Of a stretch of 64,000 nucleotides of DNA, positions 25,686 through 34,606 are shown piece after piece. Every line of letters begins with the position of its first letter. The stretch's first letter is position 1. The notes below the pieces were generated by a model. The model was not told the DNA's origin and did not search any database. It saw only the letters and a program-made list of their open reading frames with translations. Source of the stretch: JBCAXA01 sp038749025 (GTDB lineage Bacteria; Pseudomonadota; Gammaproteobacteria; Steroidobacterales; Woeseiaceae); NCBI GenBank assembly GCA_038749025.1, contig JBCDIL010000006.1, forward strand, positions 123,170 through 187,169, given 5' to 3'. Both the position numbers and the translations under genes were made by a program.

Positions 25686-27932
25686 TTAGTTTACGGCAAC
25701 GTCGAAGCAAACCCGATCGGCCGCAATCGGCGTATTTGTCGAAGCCGCGAATCGAAACTCGTAAATCTCGGCCACGTAGTCACCCGCAGCGAGGGTAAAC
25801 ACCGCCGTTTCGCTGTCGGCAATACCGGATCGACCATTGCTGCCAGCGTTCAGCAACACACCGTCGCGGTAAATCACGATGTCGGGGTCCGACTGCTCAG
25901 TGACGGCTGGCGTTGCGGCTTTAGTAATGGCAAACGTCAACGTTGTCTGTGCGGGTAGGCTAAAGCGCAGGTACCGGTAAATACCCAGCTTATTGCGGTC
26001 ACCATCGGGATCGAACGCTCGAGTCGAACACAACGTAACGTTGCTACCGACATTAACCTCGGTATACAACGGCAGCGCATCGGGGTTCCCAGCATCGTTT
26101 GTCTCGAAGCTACCGTACGGGTCGATTTGCGACCCATTGATGCCTTGCGACTGCACGATCGCATCGATACCGGCCGCCACCGCCGGATTGGCGATCTTCA
26201 AGGCCGTAACAAACGGAAAAACCGTCGTGAATGCCGCTGAGTTGGCTTGTTCGCCGACAAAGACATCGTAAAGCGGCGCAAAGCCGAGTGTTACCGTATC
26301 GACACCGTCAGCGTCTGCATCGAACAGGTCCCAAAGAATGGCCTGAATAGAAAACTCATCGAACCATCCCGGGATACCGGGCGTGATCGTTTCTACGTCG
26401 AAGCCGAAACTGAACCCCTGCCCGCCGCCGAACGAGTCAAAGTACACCGAATCGCCGGCGACGATACCCGCGACCATATTGCTCCAGCCCTCGGCGAAGG
26501 CGAGTCGCGCATCCAATTGCTGATTGCCCGAGTGGCGCCCACCGAGGGTATCCGAGCGCGACACTTTATCTTCGAAGTAATGCCCCCACTCGTGAGCGAT
26601 GATGGAGACGTCGAATTCCTCGGTGTCATTGTCCGCACACCCGAGTAGAAAAATGCTGGAGATGCTGCTGCGATAAAACGACGTCGTGATGTCACCGTTA
26701 TCGATATTGCCGTCAACGGGACAATTGTTAGCGCTCCAAAACAAGTCGAGTGGCGCCAACACCGCATTCGGATCGGCGGCGATCACCAGTTGGACAGCGG
26801 TGTAGATCGTGTCGAGTATCGAAAACGGCGCGGCGGCGCGCGCTCCCGTATAGCTTGACCCACCCCAACCGGTACGGGCGATCAAGTTGCGGGTTGAGTC
26901 GATGAGACCGCTGTCGGCCAGTGCACCATCGAGCGCGTACAGCGGCCGCTGGCTGAGCACGAGGTTGGTGTTCGCTGTGTTATCGCGAACTTCGACGTTC
27001 CACGCTGGCACGCCCACCCGCTGCAGCTCACCGCGCACTCGGATGAAAACGCCGGTCGTGGGCGGAACGCTCAGCACGTAGTTGCCCGCCGCGTCACTGA
27101 CCGTATTGGCCAGCACTTGGTTATTGGCATCGATCGCTTGCACCGGTGCACCGCGGATCGGTCGCAAATCGATATCATTGAAATTGAGGCCGCTGTTTAT
27201 CGTGGCACCACGATTAACGAACTCGTATTGCACCGACCCGGAAATGGTGACGTTGGCAGGAATCTGCTCGACGACCGTCACGTCGACGCGATCAGCCGTC
27301 GAGCTATCGCCATCGTCATCGCTAACGACAAGATCGAAACTGAGCAGGGTTGCCATCGCAACCGTCGGTGCCGTGAAGGTGGCGGTCGCTTGGCTAGCGC
27401 CGGTCAGCGTCACGGCTGGGCCGGCGACTTGGGTCCATTGGTAGGACGTCACCGTACCGTCGGCATCGGTCCCGAGACCCGCCAATGTAACGGAGGCGCC
27501 TTGCACAACGGACTGGTTGGCGCCTGCATTCGCCGTCGGCGTTTGGTTGACGTCGATCGTCACTACGACGTCGTCAAAATCGGTAGCGCCGTCATCGTCC
27601 GTTACCGTCAGACGAAATTGCAGGTTTTCACTCGCGGCCGGGTTGGTGGCTGTAAACGTGGCCGTCGGCTGATCGGCGGTGTTCAACACGACCGTCGATC
27701 CCGCTATTTGCGACCAGGCGTAACTCGCAACGCTGCCGTCAGCATCGCTGCCACTGCCGCCGAGCGTTACGCTCGTCCCCGGGTCGACGGTTTGGTCAGC
27801 ACCGGCGTTGGCGCTGGGGGGTTGATTCGCCGGCGGAGCAGAGCCTCCACCTCCGCCGCCGCCGCAAGCGCCAAGCAGCAACATGATCAGCACAGTTGCG
27901 CCGTACCGCGGCGTAAGGGATATCGGCAACAT
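25686..27932 (-). CDS. Surface lipoprotein with two PKD-type domains and a zinc-metalloprotease-like domain
   Basis: A 748-residue lipoprotein: the ATG at 27932 gives a signal ending in the lipobox LLGAC followed by a Gly stretch. Two PKD/Ig-type repeats follow (residues about 40-125 and 128-215; paired motifs NQPPSANAGADQ and NQTPTANAGANQ). A carboxypeptidase-like beta domain lies at about 225-320. The central region carries SIIAHEWGHYFEDK, an HEXXH zinc motif, and LAFAEGWSNMVAG about 35 residues later, whose Glu could be the third ligand as in gluzincins. The C-terminal part (about 640-745) looks like a pre-peptidase beta sandwich. A secreted or surface peptidase is the best reading; the specific family is not identified. 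Confidence 0.75.
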   Translation of the reverse strand: MLPISLTPRYGATVLIMLLLGACGGGGGGGSAPPANQPPSANAGADQTVDPGTSVTLGGSGSDADGSVASYAWSQIAGSTVVLNTADQPTATFTATNPAASENLQFRLTVTDDDGATDFDDVVVTIDVNQTPTANAGANQSVVQGASVTLAGLGTDADGTVTSYQWTQVAGPAVTLTGASQATATFTAPTVAMATLLSFDLVVSDDDGDSSTADRVDVTVVEQIPANVTISGSVQYEFVNRGATINSGLNFNDIDLRPIRGAPVQAIDANNQVLANTVSDAAGNYVLSVPPTTGVFIRVRGELQRVGVPAWNVEVRDNTANTNLVLSQRPLYALDGALADSGLIDSTRNLIARTGWGGSSYTGARAAAPFSILDTIYTAVQLVIAADPNAVLAPLDLFWSANNCPVDGNIDNGDITTSFYRSSISSIFLLGCADNDTEEFDVSIIAHEWGHYFEDKVSRSDTLGGRHSGNQQLDARLAFAEGWSNMVAGIVAGDSVYFDSFGGGQGFSFGFDVETITPGIPGWFDEFSIQAILWDLFDADADGVDTVTLGFAPLYDVFVGEQANSAAFTTVFPFVTALKIANPAVAAGIDAIVQSQGINGSQIDPYGSFETNDAGNPDALPLYTEVNVGSNVTLCSTRAFDPDGDRNKLGIYRYLRFSLPAQTTLTFAITKAATPAVTEQSDPDIVIYRDGVLLNAGSNGRSGIADSETAVFTLAAGDYVAEIYEFRFAASTNTPIAADRVCFDVAVN

Positions 27933-28185
27933 CGGTGGCCCTCTTAGGCATGGTCGGTTCGCTTTGCCCTGCAATGTCACGGTCACAGGACCCGGTCACA
28001 ATGACCGCGCAGCAGGCACGCGGTGCGGTTATAGCGTATCGACTGTCGGCTCGCCACGAAGGTTCGCGCAGTTCGTCGTCGACCCTCGGGAAACTACTTA
28101 AATATCAGGCCTGTGACGAGATACCGGTAGACTATGTCGCACTCTAGATACACTAGCGGTGAGCAGGGTTAAGGATGTGGATCAG

Positions 28186-29190
28186 ATGAGTGAACGTTCG
28201 ATTCTTGTGACCGGCGGCGCGGGCTATATCGGTAGCCATGTCGTGCGACAACTCGGCGAGCGTGGCGAGAACGTGGTGGTCCTGGACAATTTATCGACCG
28301 GATTCGCTGACGCGGTTCTTGCCGGGCAACTGATCACCGGCGATACCGGGGATGCCGAGTTACTCGAATCGCTGTTTAGTCGCCACCACTTCGACACGGT
28401 CATGCATTTCGCCGCGAGCACCGTCGTGCCCGAATCGGTCGAAAACCCGCTGAAGTACTACAAGAACAACACGGCCAATAGCCGGACGTTACTTGAAGCA
28501 TGCCAGAGGTTTGGCACACAACACGTTGTTTTTTCGTCGACTGCTGCCGTCTATGGGATCCTGGAGTCAGGTCTCGCGGCTGAGGATACGCCAACCCAAC
28601 CGATTAACCCGTACGGCACATCGAAACTGATGACCGAATGGATGCTGCGAGACCTCGATACGGCGGGCGGCCCTCGCCACGTCATTTTGCGCTATTTCAA
28701 TGTCGCGGGGTGCGACCCGGAAGGCCGTATCGGCCAAAGTACGCCGAAGGCAACTCTGCTGACCAAAGTCGCCTGCGAGGCCGCCGTTGGCGTACGCGAT
28801 ACGGTCTACATTTACGGGACCGATTACGATACTCCTGACGGCACGGGCATTCGCGATTACATTCATGTCGAAGACCTCGCCGCGGCCCATGTCAAAGCGC
28901 TCGACTATTTGCGCGACGGCGGCCAATCGGAAACACTTAATTGTGGGTATGGCCATGGCTACAGCGTCAGGGAGTTACTGCAGGCCGTAGAGCGCGCCCA
29001 CGGCGCGCCCTTAACGATCATTGAGGCGGAGCGCCGCGCGGGTGATCCGCCCGAGCTCGTGTCCGTTGCGGACCGGATCCGCGAGGTTCTCGGCTGGGAA
29101 CCGCGCTACGACGACCTCGACGCGATCGTCTCGTCGGCACTGCGTTGGGAACGCCACCTTGCCGAGCGGCCATGCCGAGCCGCATCGTAA
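28186..29190 (+). CDS. galE: UDP-glucose 4-epimerase
   Basis: A 334-residue SDR enzyme interconverting UDP-glucose and UDP-galactose (or the N-acetyl forms). It has the NAD motif VTGGAGYIGSHV, VLDNLSTGF, HFAASTVVPESVENPLKYY, FSSTAAVYG, the catalytic YGTSK, and RDYIHVEDLAAAHV with ETLNCGYGHGYSVREL. I chose the ATG at 28186 (AAGGA upstream) over a GTG at 28159. It stands alone here, facing away from the protease gene, and would provide UDP-galactose for the surface glycans made by genes further along. Confidence 0.92.
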   Translation: MSERSILVTGGAGYIGSHVVRQLGERGENVVVLDNLSTGFADAVLAGQLITGDTGDAELLESLFSRHHFDTVMHFAASTVVPESVENPLKYYKNNTANSRTLLEACQRFGTQHVVFSSTAAVYGILESGLAAEDTPTQPINPYGTSKLMTEWMLRDLDTAGGPRHVILRYFNVAGCDPEGRIGQSTPKATLLTKVACEAAVGVRDTVYIYGTDYDTPDGTGIRDYIHVEDLAAAHVKALDYLRDGGQSETLNCGYGHGYSVRELLQAVERAHGAPLTIIEAERRAGDPPELVSVADRIREVLGWEPRYDDLDAIVSSALRWERHLAERPCRAAS

Positions 29191-29247
29191 GCGCGACGCC
29201 TCGCACGCGCTGACAGGCGCTCCGGCCGCTTACGTTAGACTATCGCT

Positions 29248-30711
29248 ATGAGACTGCCGCGGCCCAATTCGATGAACTCGCTGGTACTCACCGGCTTTGC
29301 GCTGGTGACGTTGCCGCTGCTGTTTGCGATCGTCTGGGCCTTGTTCCAAATCGGTGGCTTTGCGGCCGCGAGCGAATCGTTGCTGGCCCGCGGGACCGCG
29401 GTCGCCGCGCAAACTCGGCAGTTGGAAGAGAAAATCACCGACATGGAGCGCAATGCGCGTCAGTATCAGATTCTCGAAGACGCCGCGATCCTCGAATTCA
29501 TCCGCACCGACAGCGAATCGATCGTAACGATCGTGAACTCATTAGCTGAGACGCTGAGCGACCCGTCAATATCGACCCTAGCCGCCGCCGTCAGCCGCGA
29601 TACGCGGCAATTGGCCCGTGTTATGACGACCGCGGAGCCTGCGAGCGACACCTTGGCAGGCACCATCGCCGCATTTCCGGACTTGTCGCTCGCCGCGCGC
29701 GAGCTAACCGCGGCGAGTAACCGCCTGCTCGAAACGCAGTCGCACGAGCTGCGCGAAGACGCCGCACGGGCTCAGCGCACGTTGAAGTGGCAATCGATTG
29801 CGATCGTACCGGTCACGTTGGGTGTCATCCTCATTTTTACACTGATTATCGGTAAACCGATCCGAGCCCTCGATCGTGCGATCAGCCAACTGGGCAAAGG
29901 CGCATTTTCCAAACCGATCGATGTCCGTGGACCGTCGGACTTGACCGCCCTCGGTAAACAGCTCGAGTGGCTGCGTGGCCGTCTTTTGGAGCTGGCGCAG
30001 GAGAAAAACCGATTTTTGCGACACATGTCGCACGAGTTGAAGACGCCGCTCGCGAACATTCGTGAGGGCACCGATCTGCTTCTCGACGGCACCGTAGGGA
30101 CGTTGGATGGGCCAGCCCATGAAGTAACGACGATTCTTCGCAATAACGGCTTGAAATTGCAGCGACTGATCGAAAACTTATTGTCATTTTCAGCCTGGCA
30201 AACCAAGAGCGAGACGCTTGCACTGCAGGACTTCGAGTTCATGGCGGTGCTGCGCCTGGTCGTCGCTGACCACCGCTTACAGTTGAAAGCGCAGCAGATT
30301 CGTCTCCATGCCGATATCCAAAAAGTGTCAATTAACGCCGATAAAGAGATGCTGCGAACAACGCTCGATAATCTGTTGTCGAACGCCCTGAAGTTCACAC
30401 CGAAAGGCGGCAACATCTGGATAAAGGCGCAACTGATTAAAGAGAGTTTCGTACTCGACGTCGCTGACTCGGGTCCGGGGATTCCGCCCGATGAGCGTGC
30501 GCAGGTGTTTGAACCGTTCTTTCAGGGCGCAACTGAACAGGGCGGCTTGGTCGCTGGTACCGGCATCGGGCTGTCGGTCGTGTCAGAATGCGCACGGGCG
30601 CACGGTGGCAGCGTGGAATTGCTTAGCGGCGAGTTCCCAGGCGCCCATTTCCGCCTGCGTATTCCACAAGAAAAGATGGTTCTGAAGGAGCAACTCGTTG
30701 CGAACGGCTGA
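29248..30711 (+). CDS. Sensor histidine kinase, QseE/GlrK-like
   Basis: A 487-residue inner-membrane kinase. Helix 1 is at residues about 12-34, a largely helical periplasmic sensor at about 40-180, helix 2 at about 182-202, HAMP at about 202-255, then HisKA with FLRHMSHELKTPLAN (phospho-accepting His262) and HATPase motifs DNLLSNALKFTPKGG, DSGPGIPP and GTGIGLSV. The gene order kinase, coiled-coil lipoprotein, sigma-54 response regulator is that of qseE-qseG-qseF (glrK-yfhG-glrR) in enterobacteria. There the system acts on envelope and sRNA genes through sigma-54. No clear ribosome-binding site precedes the ATG. Confidence 0.9.
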   Translation: MRLPRPNSMNSLVLTGFALVTLPLLFAIVWALFQIGGFAAASESLLARGTAVAAQTRQLEEKITDMERNARQYQILEDAAILEFIRTDSESIVTIVNSLAETLSDPSISTLAAAVSRDTRQLARVMTTAEPASDTLAGTIAAFPDLSLAARELTAASNRLLETQSHELREDAARAQRTLKWQSIAIVPVTLGVILIFTLIIGKPIRALDRAISQLGKGAFSKPIDVRGPSDLTALGKQLEWLRGRLLELAQEKNRFLRHMSHELKTPLANIREGTDLLLDGTVGTLDGPAHEVTTILRNNGLKLQRLIENLLSFSAWQTKSETLALQDFEFMAVLRLVVADHRLQLKAQQIRLHADIQKVSINADKEMLRTTLDNLLSNALKFTPKGGNIWIKAQLIKESFVLDVADSGPGIPPDERAQVFEPFFQGATEQGGLVAGTGIGLSVVSECARAHGGSVELLSGEFPGAHFRLRIPQEKMVLKEQLVANG

Positions 30712-31321
30712 GCACAATTTGAGACTGGCGACGATCGCTCTGGCTGTGGTACTTGGCGGCTGCTCGTCCGCCACTGCCTGGCTGCCGGGTCGCAATATGC
30801 CGACAACTGAGAACCCAGTCGTTGAATCAACTGGCGTCTCGCACTACCTTCAGTCGATGCACGTGCTGGCCACGGCTAACACCGAGGATCAGCGGCGGAC
30901 ATTCGCAGACCTTGAAAGGCGCTCCAAACGCACGCCGACCACGACCAATAGGCTGGCGCTAGCGTTGGCACGTATCACCCCGGGACACCCCGGGACCAAC
31001 GTCGCGGTCGGTCGCGCCGAGCTTGAGCGTTTGTTGGCCGACCCCGCCGTGCTGGTCGATACGGAGCGTGAACTGGTCGTCGTTATGCTGAGCGCACTCG
31101 ACGAGCAGCAACGGGTCGCTGGAACGAGTGTCGAACAGGTCAATACGCGACTGGCGAACACCAGCGTGGAACGTGACCGCCTTGCACGGGAGCTCGAAGC
31201 CTCTCGCGCCCGAGCGGTTCAATTGCAACGAGCACTTCGGGAAGCCGAGGAGAAACTGGATGCCATCACCCGTATCGAGCGGTCTATTCGCGAGCGCACC
31301 GACGATGAATCGACGCGCTAA
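30698..31321 (+). CDS. QseG-like coiled-coil lipoprotein
   Basis: A 207-residue outer-membrane lipoprotein candidate. The TTG start at 30698 overlaps the kinase gene by 14 bases and follows GAAGGAG by seven bases. The signal LATIALAVVLGGCSS contains the lipobox (GGC). The C-terminal third (about residues 140-205) is a heptad-rich coiled coil. Sequence similarity to QseG is weak to the eye, so the assignment rests on position between a QseE-like kinase and a QseF-like regulator and on the same lipoprotein plus coiled-coil architecture. In enterobacteria QseG is needed to control QseE. Confidence 0.75.
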   Translation: MRTAEHNLRLATIALAVVLGGCSSATAWLPGRNMPTTENPVVESTGVSHYLQSMHVLATANTEDQRRTFADLERRSKRTPTTTNRLALALARITPGHPGTNVAVGRAELERLLADPAVLVDTERELVVVMLSALDEQQRVAGTSVEQVNTRLANTSVERDRLARELEASRARAVQLQRALREAEEKLDAITRIERSIRERTDDESTR

Positions 31322-32654
31322 CAAGGCTGGCAAGGTACTGCTGGTCGACGACGACGCCAGCCTGCTGCGGCTCTTGAGCATTCGCTTAAGTTCCGAGGGC
31401 TACGACGTTGAGGCGGTTGAAAGCGCTGAGCAAGCCTTACTGACGGTCAACCAGTTCCGACCCGATGTCGTTCTAACCGACCTCAGAATGGCAAAAATGG
31501 ACGGCATCGCGCTACTGCATGAGTTGCAGCAACGCTCGCCCGGTTTACGCGTCATTATCATGACCGCACACGGCACCATTCCAGACGCTGTCAAAGCCAC
31601 GCAAGGCGGTGCCTTCGGTTTCATCACGAAACCGATCGACAAAGAAGAACTGTTCGACCTCGTCCAGCGTGCCGTTGAGTTCACCGGTTCGAACGATCTC
31701 GACGAGGACTGGTCGGCCGACATCATTACGCGCAACCACGTTATGCGTGAGCGCTTGTCGCAAGCGCGCATGGTTGCAGAGACAAATGCGCGGGTTTTGA
31801 TTACCGGCGAGTCCGGTACCGGCAAAGAACTACTCGCTCAAGCCATTCACAAAGCCAGCCCGCGCAAAGCCGGTTCGTTTGTCGCGATTAATTGCTCAGC
31901 GATGGCCGAAAACCTGCTGGAGTCGGAGTTGTTCGGCCACGAAAAAGGCGCGTTCACCGGCGCGACTCGCGCCCACCGCGGTTTATTCCAAGCGGCTGAA
32001 GGCGGCACCTTGTTGCTCGACGAAATCGGCGATATGCCGATGCGGCTGCAAGTGAAATTGTTGCGTGTGTTGCAGGAAAACCAAGTACGGCCCGTCGGCA
32101 GCACCGATGCGATTTCTGTCGACGTTCGCGTTATCTCAGCAACGCACCGTGATCTTCGCGAACTAATGTCCAAGGGCTTATTCCGCGAGGACCTCTATTA
32201 CCGGCTAAATGTCGTCAATATTCACGTGCCGACACTGGATGAGCGTCGCGAAGACATACCGCTGCTTGTCGCGCATTTCTTGAAGTCAATCGCTAGCGAG
32301 GCTGAGACAGAGCGCAAAGTCTACTCACCGGAAGCCGTTGAGTTACTCGTTAGCGCCGAGTGGCCAGGCAACATTCGCCAGCTTTATAATGTGGTCCGGC
32401 AAAACGTGGCCTTGTCACGCTCGCCGGTTATTAGTGCCGAACTGGTGCGCAGCGCCTTGGGTGAGCACACCGGCAAACTGCCATCGTTCTCCGATGCGCG
32501 CGATGAATTTACCCGCAATTACCTGTCGCAGATCTTGCAGATTACCGCCGGTAACGTCTCGCAGGCTGCGCGGCTAGCGAAGCGCAACAGAACCGACTTT
32601 TATAAGTTGCTGGCGCGCCACGACCTTAACGCCGACGCATTCAAAACACGCTAG
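31305..32654 (+). CDS. Sigma-54-dependent response regulator, QseF/GlrR-like
   Basis: A 449-residue NtrC-type activator. The ATG at 31305 overlaps the lipoprotein gene by 17 bases and starts just before the receiver domain (VLLVDDD, phospho-Asp59 in LTDLRM, Lys in FITKPID). The AAA+ domain (about 145-380) has Walker A GESGTGKE, the sigma-54 contact loop GAFTGA and LLLDEIGDM. A Fis-type helix-turn-helix ends the protein (NVSQAARLAKRNRTDFYKLL). It would be phosphorylated by the upstream kinase. A longer in-frame extension back to 31128 lies inside the lipoprotein gene and is not used. Confidence 0.9.
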   Translation: MNRRANKAGKVLLVDDDASLLRLLSIRLSSEGYDVEAVESAEQALLTVNQFRPDVVLTDLRMAKMDGIALLHELQQRSPGLRVIIMTAHGTIPDAVKATQGGAFGFITKPIDKEELFDLVQRAVEFTGSNDLDEDWSADIITRNHVMRERLSQARMVAETNARVLITGESGTGKELLAQAIHKASPRKAGSFVAINCSAMAENLLESELFGHEKGAFTGATRAHRGLFQAAEGGTLLLDEIGDMPMRLQVKLLRVLQENQVRPVGSTDAISVDVRVISATHRDLRELMSKGLFREDLYYRLNVVNIHVPTLDERREDIPLLVAHFLKSIASEAETERKVYSPEAVELLVSAEWPGNIRQLYNVVRQNVALSRSPVISAELVRSALGEHTGKLPSFSDARDEFTRNYLSQILQITAGNVSQAARLAKRNRTDFYKLLARHDLNADAFKTR

Positions 32655-32662
32655 CGCGTTTT
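32643..32662. terminator. Possible bidirectional terminator between the QseF-like gene and prsR
   Basis: AAAACACGC (32643-32651), TA, GCGCGTTTT (32654-32662): a nine-pair stem with one mismatch, A-rich on one side and T-rich on the other, spanning the stop of the QseF-like gene. The two genes converge with only 11 bases between them. The short T runs make it a moderate candidate. Confidence 0.45.
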
Positions 32663-32665
32663 GCT

Positions 32666-34051
32666 CTAAGACGACTTGCCGCGCCGCGAGAAACCCTCGG
32701 CCGATAGGCTGTATTTGTCCATCAGGTCGTAGAGCGTCGGTCGGGTGATACCCAGCATCGCAGCTGTACGCGACATGTTGCCATAGGTTTTGGTAAGAGC
32801 CAGGCGAATGGCCCGAGTTTCAGCCCGTTGCCGAACCTCGCGCAGGTTAAGTGATTCCGGTTCGGCGTCGGTGCCCGTTAGCCCCAAGTCGTCGGCCGTG
32901 ACTTGCTTGCCGTCGGCCATGATGACGGCGCCTTTGATCTTGTTTTCCAATTCACGCACGTTGCCGGGCCACTGGTGGGTTTGGATCGCATCTTGAGCGG
33001 ACCGTGAGAATCCCATCAGCGGCCGCTTCATGGCCTTACAGTATTTTTCGAGCAAGACACGCGCTAGGATTAACCGACCGCCCTCGCGCTCGCGCAGCGG
33101 CGGAATGTTAATCGTGATCTCGCTGATTCGATAGTAAAGGTCCTCGCGGAAGCCGCTGTCGGCGATCATGCGCTCGAGGTTTTGGTTCGTCGCGCAAACA
33201 ACCCGCACATCGACGGGAATCTCTTTGCGACCGCCAACGCGTTCAACGACACGTTCCTGCAGGAAGCGCAGCAACTTCGCCTGCAGCGCCAACGGCATGT
33301 CGCCGATCTCATCAAGGAACAGCGTACCTTGATGGGCGAGCTCGACTTTCCCTTCCGTCGTTTTAGTGGCGCCGGTGAAAGCCCCTTTCTCGAAGCCGAA
33401 CAATTCCGACTCAAGCAGGTTCTCGGGTATAGCCGCGCAGTTAATCGCGACGAACGGGTTGTCCGCCCGGGGGCTCAAATTATGCAGAGCGCGCGCCAAT
33501 AGCTCTTTACCGGTACCCGATTCACCGAGTAACAGTGTCGTGACATCGGTAGGCGCGACTTTCTCGATCATGCGGCAAACCTGCAGCATGCTCTCGCTAG
33601 CGGCGACGATGCCGTCGAGCGGTGAATGACCAACATTCGCCAGCAGTCGGCGGTTCTCCTGCTCAAGCTCGGCGATCTGAAAGGCCCGCGAAGCGATTAA
33701 CTGCAAGGTCTCGATATCAACCGGTTTTTGGTAAAAATCGTAAGCACCCAGCCCTACGGCTTTGATCGCATTGTCTTGATCGCCGTGGCCGGTAATAACG
33801 ATGACTTTGGTCGCTGGTGCGAGCCGCACAATCTCTTCGAGGCAAGCCAAGCCCTCACTGACGCCCTCTGGGTCTGGCGGCAGACCAAGGTCTTGGAGCA
33901 CGACTGCGGGCTCGTGCCGTCGTAACTGATCAATCGCCGCCTGACGATTGTCGGCAATTAAGACTTCTTGTTCTTCAAAGCACCACTTTAATTGGCTCTG
34001 CATGCCCGGATCGTCTTCGACGATGAGCAGAGTCGGCTTGTCGCTCGGCAA
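32666..34051 (-). CDS. prsR: PEP-CTERM-associated sigma-54 response regulator PrsR
   Basis: A 461-residue NtrC-like activator. The receiver begins KPTLLIVEDDPGMQSQLKW, an N terminus typical of PrsR, and has an Asp in VVLQDLGLPPDPEG. The AAA+ domain contains GESGTGKE and FEKGAFTGATK, and the Fis-type helix-turn-helix ends the protein (NMSRTAAMLGITRPTLYDLM). I prefer the TTG at 34051, nine bases after GGGGAG; a GTG at 34111 would add 20 residues. PrsR with kinase PrsK activates sigma-54 promoters of PEP-CTERM genes in exosortase-bearing bacteria. Such a gene with such a promoter lies at 49868-50398. No PrsK or exosortase gene is in the window. Confidence 0.85.
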   Translation of the reverse strand: MPSDKPTLLIVEDDPGMQSQLKWCFEEQEVLIADNRQAAIDQLRRHEPAVVLQDLGLPPDPEGVSEGLACLEEIVRLAPATKVIVITGHGDQDNAIKAVGLGAYDFYQKPVDIETLQLIASRAFQIAELEQENRRLLANVGHSPLDGIVAASESMLQVCRMIEKVAPTDVTTLLLGESGTGKELLARALHNLSPRADNPFVAINCAAIPENLLESELFGFEKGAFTGATKTTEGKVELAHQGTLFLDEIGDMPLALQAKLLRFLQERVVERVGGRKEIPVDVRVVCATNQNLERMIADSGFREDLYYRISEITINIPPLREREGGRLILARVLLEKYCKAMKRPLMGFSRSAQDAIQTHQWPGNVRELENKIKGAVIMADGKQVTADDLGLTGTDAEPESLNLREVRQRAETRAIRLALTKTYGNMSRTAAMLGITRPTLYDLMDKYSLSAEGFSRRGKSS

Positions 34052-34206
34052 CGGTAGGTTCTCCCCGGAGGCGTATCGCCCGTATTCCCAAGCCGGTAAT
34101 GGTGCCAGCACCGCAGGTGCAATGGGAGTGAGTTGATCACAGTGGTGCCCGCCGAGACCATCACACTGGTCCCGACCAAAAGTGCGAACTCGGTACAGTT
34201 ATCGGT

Positions 34207-34236
34207 ATTGACAATCGTTCGCATTTGCATTTAAAT
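34207..34236 (+). promoter_or_regulatory. bfd promoter with overlapping Fur box
   Basis: TTGACA (34208-34213), 17 bases, TTAAAT (34231-34236) forms a good sigma-70 promoter. The 19 bases at 34207-34225, read on the minus strand (AATGCGAACGATTGTCAAT), match the Fur consensus at 13 of its 18 defined positions and cover the spacer. Fur repression of bfd under iron-replete conditions is well known in other proteobacteria. Confidence 0.7.
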
Positions 34237-34254
34237 CGAGGGGTAGGAGGAAGT

Positions 34255-34491
34255 ATGTACGTTTGCCTTTGCCACGCCATCACCGACGCTGATATTGCCC
34301 AGGCTGCAAACGCCGGTGCGACGAGTGTCGACGACCTTAGCGCCACGCTGGGCGTCGCGACAGGGTGTGGCAGCTGTGCCGAGACGGCTCAAGACCTCCT
34401 CAATCAAGCGAACAGCGGCTCCCTGGCCGCGCGCCAATCAGTGGCCCAACCCGCTGGTATGGTCCATCGCTACGTCCCATCGCCCGCGTAA
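34255..34491 (+). CDS. bfd: Bacterioferritin-associated ferredoxin
   Basis: A 78-residue [2Fe-2S] protein that reduces bacterioferritin to release stored iron. The four cysteines are in MYVCLCHAITD and GVATGCGSC, giving the CXC and CXXC pairs of Bfd. The ATG at 34255 follows GGAGG by four bases. A Fur-box promoter lies directly upstream, and bacterioferritin follows 115 bases later on the same strand. The C-terminal 25 residues are a variable tail. Confidence 0.93.
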   Translation: MYVCLCHAITDADIAQAANAGATSVDDLSATLGVATGCGSCAETAQDLLNQANSGSLAARQSVAQPAGMVHRYVPSPA

Positions 34492-34606
34492 GCGCAGCCA
34501 CAAAACGTAACGCAATCGATTCTTAGGTGCGTTTCTACATTGCGTGTAGGAACCTGCTAGAGTGCGCGCCGTTCATTTGACGTGACACCATAACGAGGTC
34601 ATTTGC

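Noticed and set aside
27957..28030. Second GEMM-like element upstream of the protease-like lipoprotein (GGGCAAAGC on the minus strand)
   Set aside because: Only the GGCAAA-like start is present; the GAAA stem and GACGCAAAGC core are missing.
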